DNA of 64,000 nt from Clostridium sp. Marseille-P3244. GTDB taxonomy: Bacteria; Bacillota; Clostridia; Lachnospirales; Lachnospiraceae. This document shows, in pieces, positions 46,038 to 54,385 of this stretch (position 1 is its first letter; every line of letters starts with the position of its first letter). The translations under genes were made by a program, and so were the position numbers. The stretch is taken from contig NZ_LT635549.1 in NCBI RefSeq assembly GCF_900120155.1, positions 186,001 to 250,000 on the forward strand. The letters run 5' to 3'. The notes beneath the pieces are model-generated. The model was not told the origin of the DNA and ran no database searches. It worked only from the letters and a program-made list of their open reading frames with translations.

Positions 46038-47084
46038 CTAACGCTTCCACTGGTAAAACTCTTCAAAGCTGTGGATCTCATGCTCTTCCCCGTCCTTTGA
46101 CTCATCTGCCGGAAGTACACATCCTTCAAACGAAATTTCCTCTCCGTCTTCCATCAGCAGACGCATAACTTCTTCATCTGTCAACTCTTCCTGTAAATAC
46201 AGACAAACAATATCATCTTCATTTCCTACATAGTCTTTCAGGCCCGGGAATTCTCTATATAATTCCTCATTATTCTCTGGAAGATTTTTTACTGACGTTT
46301 CAATATAGATCTGGTCATCTGCCGGATATTGTACCCCGATTCCCGGCAAGTCAGCTTGAGCTTTATCAGAATATGAAAAAAAACCATTTGCTTTTAAAAT
46401 TCCAATGATATCATCCTCAAAAATCCCCCATTGATCGTTTTCTTCTTCGTCTTCTTCGTCCTTTTCCTCTTTTGGCTCTTCCTGGTCTTCCGGACTTTTT
46501 TCTATCCGCACCTCTCTGCTCTCAAGCTTCGTTTCCTCAGTCTCAAGATTGATCTTCAGGTTCCATAACAGATCCTGTTTATCCTTTTCCTGCAGCGCAA
46601 ACCATACCCATGGGCTTCCATTCTCATCCAAAAAAATCTGTCCATTATCCGGGTGGACCATAACCTGATTTGGAGCCTTTTGCTTAGCCAGCATTTTTAT
46701 ATCGATTGTCCGTATACGTTCTCCCGACACAAGGTCATAAATTGAATACTCCGCTTTTTCAATATCAGTTATTATGTCCTTCTCTGTATCTCTGCAATAT
46801 ACCGCATCGACCAGACAAGTCCATTTTTCGGTAAAAGTTCTCCCATACCTAAGATTAAAATTTGTATCAGCTGTTGTTACTACAGCTGTATTGCCCGGAT
46901 TAACACTTCCTTCCTCTACATATAAAAAGTCTCTGAAATCATCTTTATAAGTGATTGTTTTTATTATGTTTTCCTTTTTTTCTTGGAGTAAATACCTGAC
47001 ATACATTACAGACGTCGCCAGTATGATTAGTATAAATAAGATACTTGCTAACAGAATCCATCGTTTTTTTCTGAGCCCTTTCAT
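46038..47084 (-). CDS. Family F membrane-anchored protein, probable immunity protein
   Basis: 348 residues: basic N terminus (MKGLRKKR), one helix (about 10-30), an outer beta-rich domain (DNGQIFLDENGSPWVWFAL), an acidic Glu/Asp linker near residues 205-225, and a C-terminal alpha/beta domain ending EEFYQWKR. It begins six bases after the stop of the LXG-type effector at 47091-49232, the classical position of the cognate immunity gene. A membrane anchor with the domain outside suggests that the toxin acts in the envelope or at the outer face of the membrane. No known family recognised. Confidence 0.75.
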   Translation of the reverse strand: MKGLRKKRWILLASILFILIILATSVMYVRYLLQEKKENIIKTITYKDDFRDFLYVEEGSVNPGNTAVVTTADTNFNLRYGRTFTEKWTCLVDAVYCRDTEKDIITDIEKAEYSIYDLVSGERIRTIDIKMLAKQKAPNQVMVHPDNGQIFLDENGSPWVWFALQEKDKQDLLWNLKINLETEETKLESREVRIEKSPEDQEEPKEEKDEEDEEENDQWGIFEDDIIGILKANGFFSYSDKAQADLPGIGVQYPADDQIYIETSVKNLPENNEELYREFPGLKDYVGNEDDIVCLYLQEELTDEEVMRLLMEDGEEISFEGCVLPADESKDGEEHEIHSFEEFYQWKR

Positions 47085-47090
47085 TAATCC

Positions 47091-49232
47091 TCACTCTCCT
47101 TCTCCACTGTTTTCTGTAATTAAATCAATAAAATGTCCTCTGATATCCTCCTCTAAATATCCATTAATTGCTCTCACTGCATCGGTAAACTCTTCCATAG
47201 TGATTTCCTGAAACATATTTTCATTCCCCAATAATAACTTTTTGCAGTTATTCCTCACATTTTTCGACAATTCGGGATCAACTTCTATCTTTTTCATCAC
47301 AGAATTGACTTTTTTCTCCAAATCATTGCCGCCAATGCCTGAAAAAGCCTCCTCCGGCATCCACCCGGCCAGTCCTTCCTTCTCCCACACATTGATCGTC
47401 CGGACGACATCCGGATCATATATCCCGCTCATGCTGATATGCTTCCCGGATGTGATCTCCGTCCAGCTTGTCATCCTGTATTCTGCTCCCATCCCGAACC
47501 ATTCTTCAAAGGTGTCCTTACTCTTCTCGTTTAACTCATTTACAACATTTACATAGTCCTGTAGATGACCAACCGAGCTTTCTAGGATAGAGCCCGCCGC
47601 GTTTAATGCTTCTTCCATTTCCGGGCTGTCTGCCATCGCGGACAGCCCCGACAGATCCGGTACTCCTCCTGTCCCTGCAGTTATCGCGACAGACGTCAGC
47701 ATCCCCACAACCGGGGAGTAAGCATTTAAAGCCAGAAGCCCGCCATCCACGATCATGCCTGTCAGGAAATTCCTCAGGGCATTCTCGTTCGCCTCTGTCA
47801 ATTTTTTCAGTTCCATATTGTCCTTATATTCTTCCAGTTCTCCCTGATTCTCCAGGATCCCGCCCCTGACGCTTTCCGTGATGATCTCGCCGTGATAATC
47901 CGAATGGTGGCTCAAAGAAAAGCTGAACGATATCGAGTTAAACTCGCCTTCATTTGGTATATCAAATAAATTGTCAAATGACAGATCCTGGATCGTACAC
48001 AGGGTGGCATCCCGTGATCCTATATTTATTTTTGCCAGATTGTGGATCACATCCCTCTCAGCAGCCCACAGCTGCGCCATAACAAATTTTTCTTCATACT
48101 TCCTGAACAGGTCGTTATATCCTTTCTCATCCGGCTGCATCGCCGCCAGTTCTGCCAGATCCGCCTGCATCAGGAGCTGTGTTCCTATACATAGTTTTTC
48201 GATATAAACATCCCGTCTTACGAGCACCGGATTCCCCAGACTGTCTTCCGTCAGTATTTCTGATTTTAATATGGCGTTATTAAACTCCATCAGCCTTTTT
48301 TCTGATTCTTCTGTAGAATTTCTTCCCTCGTCTAATTTCAGCAAATGGCATGCGTAGTCCGCCATAATGATCGTCATGCCTTCTGACAGGTCATTCGGAT
48401 CGATGGCGAAGGCTTTTATATAGTCTTCTTCTGTTCCGTTCATCAGACAGATAAAAAATTCCCTGTCTTCTTTTGTCTGGCATACCTCCCATGCCTGCAA
48501 TACTTTTTCAGGCGTATACCCCAGTCCTTCCATGTTCTGGATCTGTTCCATTGTGATTCCTGCCTGCCGCAGTTTCCTGGTTGTCTTCGTATTTTCCCAG
48601 CCTCCCATGATCAAATCGATTGCTTCTGCGGAAGGCGCACCCGTAAAGCTGCTCCCGTTCCATGAGCCCGCCACAGAAGCGCTTATACTTTCCACCGCAT
48701 TAAAAAGATCCTTTGCTCCCTGGAAGAGACTGTTCGTACTGCTCTCTATTGCGCGCAGCCTTTCCAACTTATCCTGGCACACTCCGATCTGCCAGGAACA
48801 GGTATCTAAAAGGTTGGAATAGAGTGCGATACTATAACTGCAGTTCATCATACTCCCGTCAGGAAGGATCCTTCCATGATTGCTTCGGAAAATGGACAGG
48901 TTTTGCTGCAGATTACGACTCATATATTGCAGGCTCCCCAATTCGTCCAGCAGCTGATCTTCGTCAAGGTTTTCATTTCCCGCGGCGGAGGACAGTTGAT
49001 ACGCGTCCTCCCGCATCATATCACTGGCTGCTATGATCCCCTGGATCACATACTTGTGACTGGCCAGCTGTTCTTTTGTCCCTTTCCAAGCCACTCCGTC
49101 CAGATCTTTCTCCTCTTCAAAATCTTCAATCCTCGCCAGAGAATCTTCCAGCTGTCCTGCCAGGCTTTCCACATTAGCACCGATCTCAGAAGCGAAACTT
49201 TGAATTTCACCCGGATATATCTTTAATCCCAT
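47091..49232 (-). CDS. LXG-like T7SS effector (candidate toxin)
   Basis: 713 residues. The first about 210 residues are helical with LDGVAWKGTKEQL at 44-56, the Leu-x-Gly position of LXG domains, and no signal peptide, as expected for T7SS cargo. A hydrophobic Gly-rich stretch near residues 520-560 (GMIVDGGLLALNAYSPVVGMLTSV) precedes a C-terminal region of about 150 residues that matches no toxin fold I know. AAAGGAGG is upstream of the ATG. It overlaps the coiled-coil partner gene by ten bases and is followed after six bases by the family F gene. The toxin activity is unknown; the membrane-type immunity partner points to an extracytoplasmic or membrane target. Confidence 0.75.
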   Translation of the reverse strand: MGLKIYPGEIQSFASEIGANVESLAGQLEDSLARIEDFEEEKDLDGVAWKGTKEQLASHKYVIQGIIAASDMMREDAYQLSSAAGNENLDEDQLLDELGSLQYMSRNLQQNLSIFRSNHGRILPDGSMMNCSYSIALYSNLLDTCSWQIGVCQDKLERLRAIESSTNSLFQGAKDLFNAVESISASVAGSWNGSSFTGAPSAEAIDLIMGGWENTKTTRKLRQAGITMEQIQNMEGLGYTPEKVLQAWEVCQTKEDREFFICLMNGTEEDYIKAFAIDPNDLSEGMTIIMADYACHLLKLDEGRNSTEESEKRLMEFNNAILKSEILTEDSLGNPVLVRRDVYIEKLCIGTQLLMQADLAELAAMQPDEKGYNDLFRKYEEKFVMAQLWAAERDVIHNLAKINIGSRDATLCTIQDLSFDNLFDIPNEGEFNSISFSFSLSHHSDYHGEIITESVRGGILENQGELEEYKDNMELKKLTEANENALRNFLTGMIVDGGLLALNAYSPVVGMLTSVAITAGTGGVPDLSGLSAMADSPEMEEALNAAGSILESSVGHLQDYVNVVNELNEKSKDTFEEWFGMGAEYRMTSWTEITSGKHISMSGIYDPDVVRTINVWEKEGLAGWMPEEAFSGIGGNDLEKKVNSVMKKIEVDPELSKNVRNNCKKLLLGNENMFQEITMEEFTDAVRAINGYLEEDIRGHFIDLITENSGEGE

Positions 49233-49660
49233 TCCTGATTCCTCCTTTCGGCTTCATATTTTCTGCACTGGGCTTCTTTATCTTCTATCCTGCCCATAAG
49301 AATTCTTTTCTGTGTATCTCGTTCTTCTCTGGAGTCTTCCCGTTTTCTTGCAAGATCACGGAGCATGCCCTCCATTTCTTCCAGCTTATAGATCATGCTG
49401 GTCTCTGTTGCCTTTTCCTGCAGTTCATGTATTGAATTGATGATCTTCTGTTCACATTCAGACTGCTCTTCTTCTAACTTTTTCCATTCCCGGTCCGTTT
49501 CCTGATGCTGCTCATATTTTTGCCTCAGATTTTTCAGTTCTTCCCTGTCATCATTATATTGTCCTTCTGACAAAGCCAAAACAGACTCTTCCGATGTCAT
49601 CTGCAGAGTACCGGAAGAATATACCGGATCTTTGCTCTTATAGTTTCTGTTGATCCTCAT
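49223..49660 (-). CDS. Coiled-coil T7SS partner protein (DUF5082/YwqH-like position)
   Basis: 145 residues, almost wholly coiled coil and highly charged (EELKNLRQKYEQHQETDREWKKLEEEQSE, RKREDSREERDTQ). The first residues MRINRNYKSKD resemble the start of the DUF5082-like protein at 57519-58019 (MAINRYYRSNN), and both sit before an effector gene. In LXG systems such small helical proteins bind the LXG domain and are needed for export. The assignment is from position and composition. Confidence 0.65.
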   Translation of the reverse strand: MRINRNYKSKDPVYSSGTLQMTSEESVLALSEGQYNDDREELKNLRQKYEQHQETDREWKKLEEEQSECEQKIINSIHELQEKATETSMIYKLEEMEGMLRDLARKREDSREERDTQKRILMGRIEDKEAQCRKYEAERRNQEWD

Positions 49661-49673
49661 CAGCCGTCCTCCT

Positions 49674-50000
49674 TTAATACAATTTCGGACTTCCGTTCAG
49701 TCCGGGCGCGGATAATAGCGAATCCTGATTCTTTCTGCCCTGTTCCTCATCCATCATGGTAAATGAAGCTGTCAAAGCCCCGATCACCTCCGCATCCGCG
49801 GTCAGGTTTTCCTTGAACTCCTCTGTCCTGGACTTCTGCGCGCCGCAGCAGCTCACTCCATTGCTGACCGCTGTCAGATTGCTGTTCGCCGGAGCAGCCA
49901 CTGTCTTTGCCTGAACATTTAACGCAGCGGATTTGATTGCGTCCTCTGCCGCCTTTCCTGCTTCTGCATAGAAGATTAATCCATTCCCTGTTGTCCCCAT
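49674..50000 (-). CDS. Small T7SS effector-partner protein (TIGR04197-like)
   Basis: 108 residues, two helices with a turn region (VSNGVSCCGAQKSRTEEFKENL) and a C-terminal FTMMDEEQG motif of the kind found in TIGR04197/EsxD-like T7SS small proteins. It starts inside the end of the orphan EssC module (25-base overlap) and is 13 bases from the coiled-coil gene, so the module, partners and effector form one translational unit. It resembles 62375-62644 in layout (helix, PAP/AAP segment, helix, FD/MDE). Confidence 0.65.
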   Translation of the reverse strand: MGTTGNGLIFYAEAGKAAEDAIKSAALNVQAKTVAAPANSNLTAVSNGVSCCGAQKSRTEEFKENLTADAEVIGALTASFTMMDEEQGRKNQDSLLSAPGLNGSPKLY

Positions 50001-51469
50001 TTCGGTAACCTCACTTTCCTGTATGATCCATTTTTAAACAGTAACCCGCTTCCCATCTCCGGAACATCTCTCGTGCTCACTGTCGGGAAGATCGTGCTCA
50101 CTCCCTGACTGCCCAGCACAAGACCGTTGGAAGCCTGCTTCACCAGACGGTTGACCTCGTCGATTCCTCTCGTCCTTGTGGCATATACAGTGACGATCCA
50201 TGGGATCCCTACTTCTACAGCATCCCGGAGCAGTGCCGCCTGTTTGTTCATATCCGTTTTGACCAGTGTGATAAAGTTATCTACGTCATCCATAATGATC
50301 ACCGGAGCGTCTGTCTTCCGGAGCAGCAGCTTCGGATTCACACCCGGATTTGTCTCCAGAGCTTCCTGCAGTTTCTGCCGTCTCTGCTGGATCTCCGCTT
50401 CCATCGCCTCACGGAATTTCACCGCTTCCTCCTGACTGTTTACATAGGTGACATTTTCTTTCCGTCCGTATGCATACAGTTCCATGCCTGGCGAATCAAA
50501 CAGATAGATCTGCCGATCGTCCGATATCTGATCCAGGATCACCTGGAGCATATTTGTCTTTCCTCTGCTGTTCTCCCCAAGGATTACAAACGGTGTTTCA
50601 CCGCCGAAGAATCCTTCTTTTACCACATTTTCCTTTTCCAGCCCGATATAGAACTCCCGGTCCTCTCCGCCATACTCTTCCAGCATACCGCTGTAGAACT
50701 CCTCCGGCAGTGTCGGGATATGGGGAGCTTCTTTTCCGGGGTTCATACTCCGGATCTCTCCGACCAGCTTCCGGATCCCTTCGCTGTATTCCAGCTCATT
50801 TTCACTTTGTACCATAGAATAAAACTGCATGCAGTTGATTTCTCCTGTTTTGACCATGGTACGTCCTTTGATCTCCGGAAGTTTATACTGGCTGCGTCCC
50901 ATCAGGCTCCGTACTTCGTTCTCGTCAAAGTTGAATCCCGCGATCTTATTCTTGAAATTGTTCAGTGTCGCCTGACGTACCGCGTTTCCTCTGGTAGCAG
51001 TCATGACCACATAAATTCCCAGACTGCTGCCGTCTCTGGTGAGCACCGTAAATTCTTCTTCCATTTCAAATCCCATCTCTTTGATGGCATCTGCATTGTC
51101 GATAATGATAAAAATGGCCTTCATCTGTTCTTCCGACATCTGATTGTAGATCTCGAAATTCTGGACTGCTTTCTTTGCCAGCTGTTTCTTCCGGTAAGCC
51201 ATCTCTCCTTTGATCAGCCTCAGGAATTTCTGGAACCGTTCTTCGTCATCCAGGCTGATATAGTCTGCTACATGAGGAAGTGTGCGCAGTGGTGTCAGCG
51301 CATTGTTTCCGAAATCGAGAATATAAAAGTTCAGTCTCTCCACACAGTTGACCGCTGCCAGGCTCAGAACCACCGTTGTCAAAAATGTTGTCTTTCCGAA
51401 TCCCGCAGACGCGACAAAAGCGGTTTCTCGTACATATTCGTTACTTCTACAGAGCCGTAATTGGCACAA
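49976..51469 (-). CDS. Orphan EssC C-terminal module (ATPase domains D2-D3 only)
   Basis: About 497 residues aligned without gaps of note to the last 480 residues of EssC (58024-62355): ASAGFGKTTFL against ASSGYGKSVFL (D2 P-loop), RQATLNNFKNKIAG identical, GENSRGKTNML against GGTGTGKTNML (D3 P-loop), RGIDEVN-LVKQASNGLVL nearly identical. The FHA-like domains, membrane helices and D1 are absent, and similarity begins abruptly at the D2 P-loop (about 51415). Only a TTG (51469) without a convincing ribosome binding site is available as start; the first in-frame ATG is about 90 residues further in. In Listeria monocytogenes, truncated essC genes of just this kind precede foreign substrate clusters. 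It may be a silent specificity module or an expressed accessory ATPase. Confidence 0.85.
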   Translation of the reverse strand: MCQLRLCRSNEYVRETAFVASAGFGKTTFLTTVVLSLAAVNCVERLNFYILDFGNNALTPLRTLPHVADYISLDDEERFQKFLRLIKGEMAYRKKQLAKKAVQNFEIYNQMSEEQMKAIFIIIDNADAIKEMGFEMEEEFTVLTRDGSSLGIYVVMTATRGNAVRQATLNNFKNKIAGFNFDENEVRSLMGRSQYKLPEIKGRTMVKTGEINCMQFYSMVQSENELEYSEGIRKLVGEIRSMNPGKEAPHIPTLPEEFYSGMLEEYGGEDREFYIGLEKENVVKEGFFGGETPFVILGENSRGKTNMLQVILDQISDDRQIYLFDSPGMELYAYGRKENVTYVNSQEEAVKFREAMEAEIQQRRQKLQEALETNPGVNPKLLLRKTDAPVIIMDDVDNFITLVKTDMNKQAALLRDAVEVGIPWIVTVYATRTRGIDEVNRLVKQASNGLVLGSQGVSTIFPTVSTRDVPEMGSGLLFKNGSYRKVRLPKWGQQGMD

Positions 51470-51543
51470 AGAATAGTTTGTCTATATTCTTTTTGTTTGG
51501 TCTCCATATGTAATAACAAAAATATACTTTAATGCTTGAACCT

Positions 51544-51942
51544 CTATCTGGAAACAGCGTATATATATTCCGATGTTTGCAAATCTTTAACAGCTTCCAC
51601 AGACAGATTCTTCTTCAGTCCCACTTCGTATTCCCTACTGTCTTCACAAACAATCTTTAATGCAACCGGAAATCTCTCCTGCTGTATTACTTCAGCTGAC
51701 TCCACTTCTGTAATTCCAACTTGTCCAAATATAGATAAGATTCCCTCAATCCTAATTTTTTCATACTCGATTTCTGCTTCTTCAAATGCTTTTTCTATCA
51801 CCCGCTGTGTTTGTTCGTAATTAAATTCGCTGTTCATATCATCCATCTCCGTTTCTGCTGTATTAATCTCTTCGTTTTTGTTACATCCCACGCACATAAT
51901 GCTTAATACAAATATACACAGTATTCTTGTTACTTCACTCAT
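51544..51942 (-). CDS. Small lipoprotein of unknown function
   Basis: 132 residues from the ATG at 51942 (GGGAGAG upstream). A hydrophobic segment ends in lipobox MCVGC (Cys about residue 20), then an acidic linker (NKNEEINTAETEMDD) and a small domain with GQVGITEVESAEVIQQE and YEVGLKKNLSVE. It is the last gene of the first cassette, just before the orphan EssC module. Lipoproteins are known immunity proteins for other secreted toxins, but here the role is only inferred. Confidence 0.65.
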   Translation of the reverse strand: MSEVTRILCIFVLSIMCVGCNKNEEINTAETEMDDMNSEFNYEQTQRVIEKAFEEAEIEYEKIRIEGILSIFGQVGITEVESAEVIQQERFPVALKIVCEDSREYEVGLKKNLSVEAVKDLQTSEYIYAVSR

Positions 51943-52054
51943 TTTTACTCTCCCACTCAAACTTAAGCGGGCATGCCCAGCATCTAATATAAATTTAAAT
52001 TCATTTGGAGACAAAATTACTCTTCATTTGTCCCCTTTCGCTCACAAAGTACAT

Positions 52055-53026
52055 CTACTCCGGACTGACAAATGTATCATCCTTCATTACCTGTACATAC
52101 TCCCCTGTCTCTATATCTACAAGAAACAAAACATGATTTAAATCTGGCTCCAGAGCTATAGAAAGACACAATATTTCTTGTCCAACTCCCACTCCAGCGG
52201 CATTTACTGGCTCATCCAACAAAATTTTTGTAATCTCTTCTTTCTGACTTCCATCCAATCCCATACGCATAACACAAAGTTCTGATTTATTTTCTCCAGA
52301 GGCCAAATAATAAATCTTATCTTCTGAAATATTGAATCGAAATATGTCTTCAGCTAACAAAACTCCTTCGTCCGCTCCATATTCATAACGATACAATTCT
52401 CTATTCGGCGGAGTTTTATCATCAAGTTGCTCTATAACATATACTGCCCCATCCGCATGTTGGCTCTCTTCTATATTGCAGCCCCTTTTTAATAAATCAT
52501 ATTCATAATCTCTATCCTTTAATTCTGTATAAACCCATTGTTCCTCAGCTCCCCATTTGGGTTTAATTTTTATTAAAAAACTACTTCCATTCATTTTCAT
52601 CTTGAAGTAAGAGCTCTTTTCGATATCCTTAAAAAAAATATTGTTGTTTACTACCCATGGGCCTAATATGTTTCCTTTATACAAGACTTCTTTTTCTGTT
52701 CCATCTATTTTCATTGAAATAATTTCGTCAGATTCAATATTATATGCAAATAATTTTCCTTCCATATAGTTTAAATCTGAATAGTCCCCATCTGCTATTT
52801 TTCTAAGAGAGGAAATATCTGTCCCTCTATATATCCCAGTATACAGAGCAATATATGTGAACTTTTCGTCACTTGTAACATGTGATAACGAGTTAACAAT
52901 ATTTCCCTCTGTATTTCCATATTTCTGTTCTTTTATAAAATTTCCATACAAAAGAACTGTAATTACCAATACCAGAACTACCAAAAATAAACTTATCGAA
53001 ATCAGAATAATCTTTTTTCTCCCCAT
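52055..53026 (-). CDS. Family E membrane-anchored DUF5050-like protein, copy 1
   Basis: 323 residues: MGRKK, one helix (about 5-27), then a beta-propeller-like outer domain with repeated short strands (YNIESDEIISMKIDG, DKIYYLASGENKSELCVMRMGLDG), the pattern of DUF5050. It ends DTFVSPE. Paralogue of 53057-54034 and of the remnant at 54070-54385. Part of the cassette downstream of the effector at 55255-56868. Confidence 0.75.
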   Translation of the reverse strand: MGRKKIILISISLFLVVLVLVITVLLYGNFIKEQKYGNTEGNIVNSLSHVTSDEKFTYIALYTGIYRGTDISSLRKIADGDYSDLNYMEGKLFAYNIESDEIISMKIDGTEKEVLYKGNILGPWVVNNNIFFKDIEKSSYFKMKMNGSSFLIKIKPKWGAEEQWVYTELKDRDYEYDLLKRGCNIEESQHADGAVYVIEQLDDKTPPNRELYRYEYGADEGVLLAEDIFRFNISEDKIYYLASGENKSELCVMRMGLDGSQKEEITKILLDEPVNAAGVGVGQEILCLSIALEPDLNHVLFLVDIETGEYVQVMKDDTFVSPE

Positions 53027-53056
53027 TCAGCTCATTCCTTTTGTAAAAAACAAATC

Positions 53057-54034
53057 TTAATATTCCGGGCTGACAAAGGTGTCATCCTCCATTACCTGTA
53101 TATATTCCCCAGTCTCTATATCTACCAGAAACCAGACATGTTCAAATCCGGTCGGTTCTAATGAGACGGAAAGATACATTAGGTTTCCTCCCACTCCTAG
53201 TCCAGCCGCCTTTACCGGCTTTTCCGCCGTTATCTTTGCGATCTCCTCTTTCTCGCTCCCGTCCAACTTCATGCACATCACACAAAGTTCCGCTTTATTT
53301 TCTCCAGACACCAAGTAGTAAATCTTATCGTTTACTATATTAAACTGGAATACGCCTTCTTCCAGCAAATACCCTGCTTCTGAATCGTATTCAAAGCGAT
53401 ACAGTTTTCCGTTCGGCTTAGTTTCATTTTCAAGCCATCCCATCGCATATACTGCGTCAGCTGAATGCTGGCTTTCTGTCATGTCATATTCTGTTTCCAG
53501 ACTATATTCATAATCCCTGTTTCGGACAGATGTATATATCCACTGCTCATATCCTCCCCATTTCGGCTTGATTTCTTTCAGCCCGCTCCCATCCGTTTTC
53601 ATCCGAAAATATGCATCCTTATCCACATCTTCAAAATAAATTTTGTCATTTATAACCCAGGGGCCGCCACAGAGTCCCGTCGCCTGATATAATACGATTT
53701 CTGAGGTTTCATCTGGCTTCATTTTTACAATTTGATTTTTTTCAAATTCTAATGCATACAGCCAGCCGTCTATACAGTTCATATATGCATACTTTCCCTC
53801 TGAAATTTTTTCAAGATCGGATATTCCTTTTCCTCTATAGATGCCCGTTTTTAAAGCAACATATGAGAAATTTTCATTCCTTGTAATATGTGATAAATTA
53901 TTAGAAAGATTTCCCTCTGTGTTTCCATATTCCCGTTCTTTTATAAAATTTCCATACAAAAGTACAGCGATTATCAATACCAGAACTATGAAAAATAAAC
54001 TTATGAAAAATAGAATACTCTTTTTTCTCCCCAT
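53057..54034 (-). CDS. Family E membrane-anchored DUF5050-like protein, copy 2
   Basis: 325 residues with the same helix, same propeller-like repeats (DKIYYLVSGENKAELCVMCMKLDG) and the same C terminus as copy 1. The N-terminal 50 residues and the upstream spacer are nearly identical between the copies, consistent with tandem duplication with a period of about 1 kb. Candidate immunity protein by location. Confidence 0.75.
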   Translation of the reverse strand: MGRKKSILFFISLFFIVLVLIIAVLLYGNFIKEREYGNTEGNLSNNLSHITRNENFSYVALKTGIYRGKGISDLEKISEGKYAYMNCIDGWLYALEFEKNQIVKMKPDETSEIVLYQATGLCGGPWVINDKIYFEDVDKDAYFRMKTDGSGLKEIKPKWGGYEQWIYTSVRNRDYEYSLETEYDMTESQHSADAVYAMGWLENETKPNGKLYRFEYDSEAGYLLEEGVFQFNIVNDKIYYLVSGENKAELCVMCMKLDGSEKEEIAKITAEKPVKAAGLGVGGNLMYLSVSLEPTGFEHVWFLVDIETGEYIQVMEDDTFVSPEY

Positions 54035-54069
54035 TCAGCTCATTCCTCTTTTGTAAGAATCAAATCATA

Positions 54070-54385
54070 TTACTCCGGACTGACAAATGTATCGTCCTCC
54101 ATTACCTGTACGTACTCCCCAGTCTCTATATCCACCAGAAACCAGACATGTTCAAATCCGGTCGGTTCTAGAGCAACAGAAAGATACAGGATGTCTCTTC
54201 CCACTCCGGCTGCCTTTACCGATTCTGGCAATATTCAAAATCGCGGTCCCTGGCCGGTGAGTAAATCCACTGTTCCCACTCTCCCTCCTTATGTTCAATC
54301 TCCTTTAAATTTCCTGATCCCACTTTTATGCAAAAAAGGAATTTTTATCAAAATCCTCGAAATATATATTTATGCCATATTAAGA
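54070..54385 (-). pseudogene. Remnant of a third family E gene
   Basis: The 3' end (EYVQVMEDDTFVSPE, stop 54070-54072) is preserved. An internal deletion then joins this to a piece like the middle of family E (IEHKEGEWEQWIYSPARDRDFEY, compare EIKPKWGGYEQWIYTS in copy 2), with frameshifts and stop codons before it. No start region remains. It extends the tandem family E array to three copies. Confidence 0.75.

Larger units (their letters stand above)
44900..47084 (-). repeat. Tandem duplication of the family F gene with its downstream spacer
   Basis: Two direct copies offset by about 1101 bases: 44900-45962 and 45985-47084. Both the coding regions and the following spacer (AGTATCTTTT-CGGTTTATATGT-G at about 44900 and 45998) are alike, showing that gene and spacer were copied together. 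The downstream copy carries the TAG. Confidence 0.8.
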
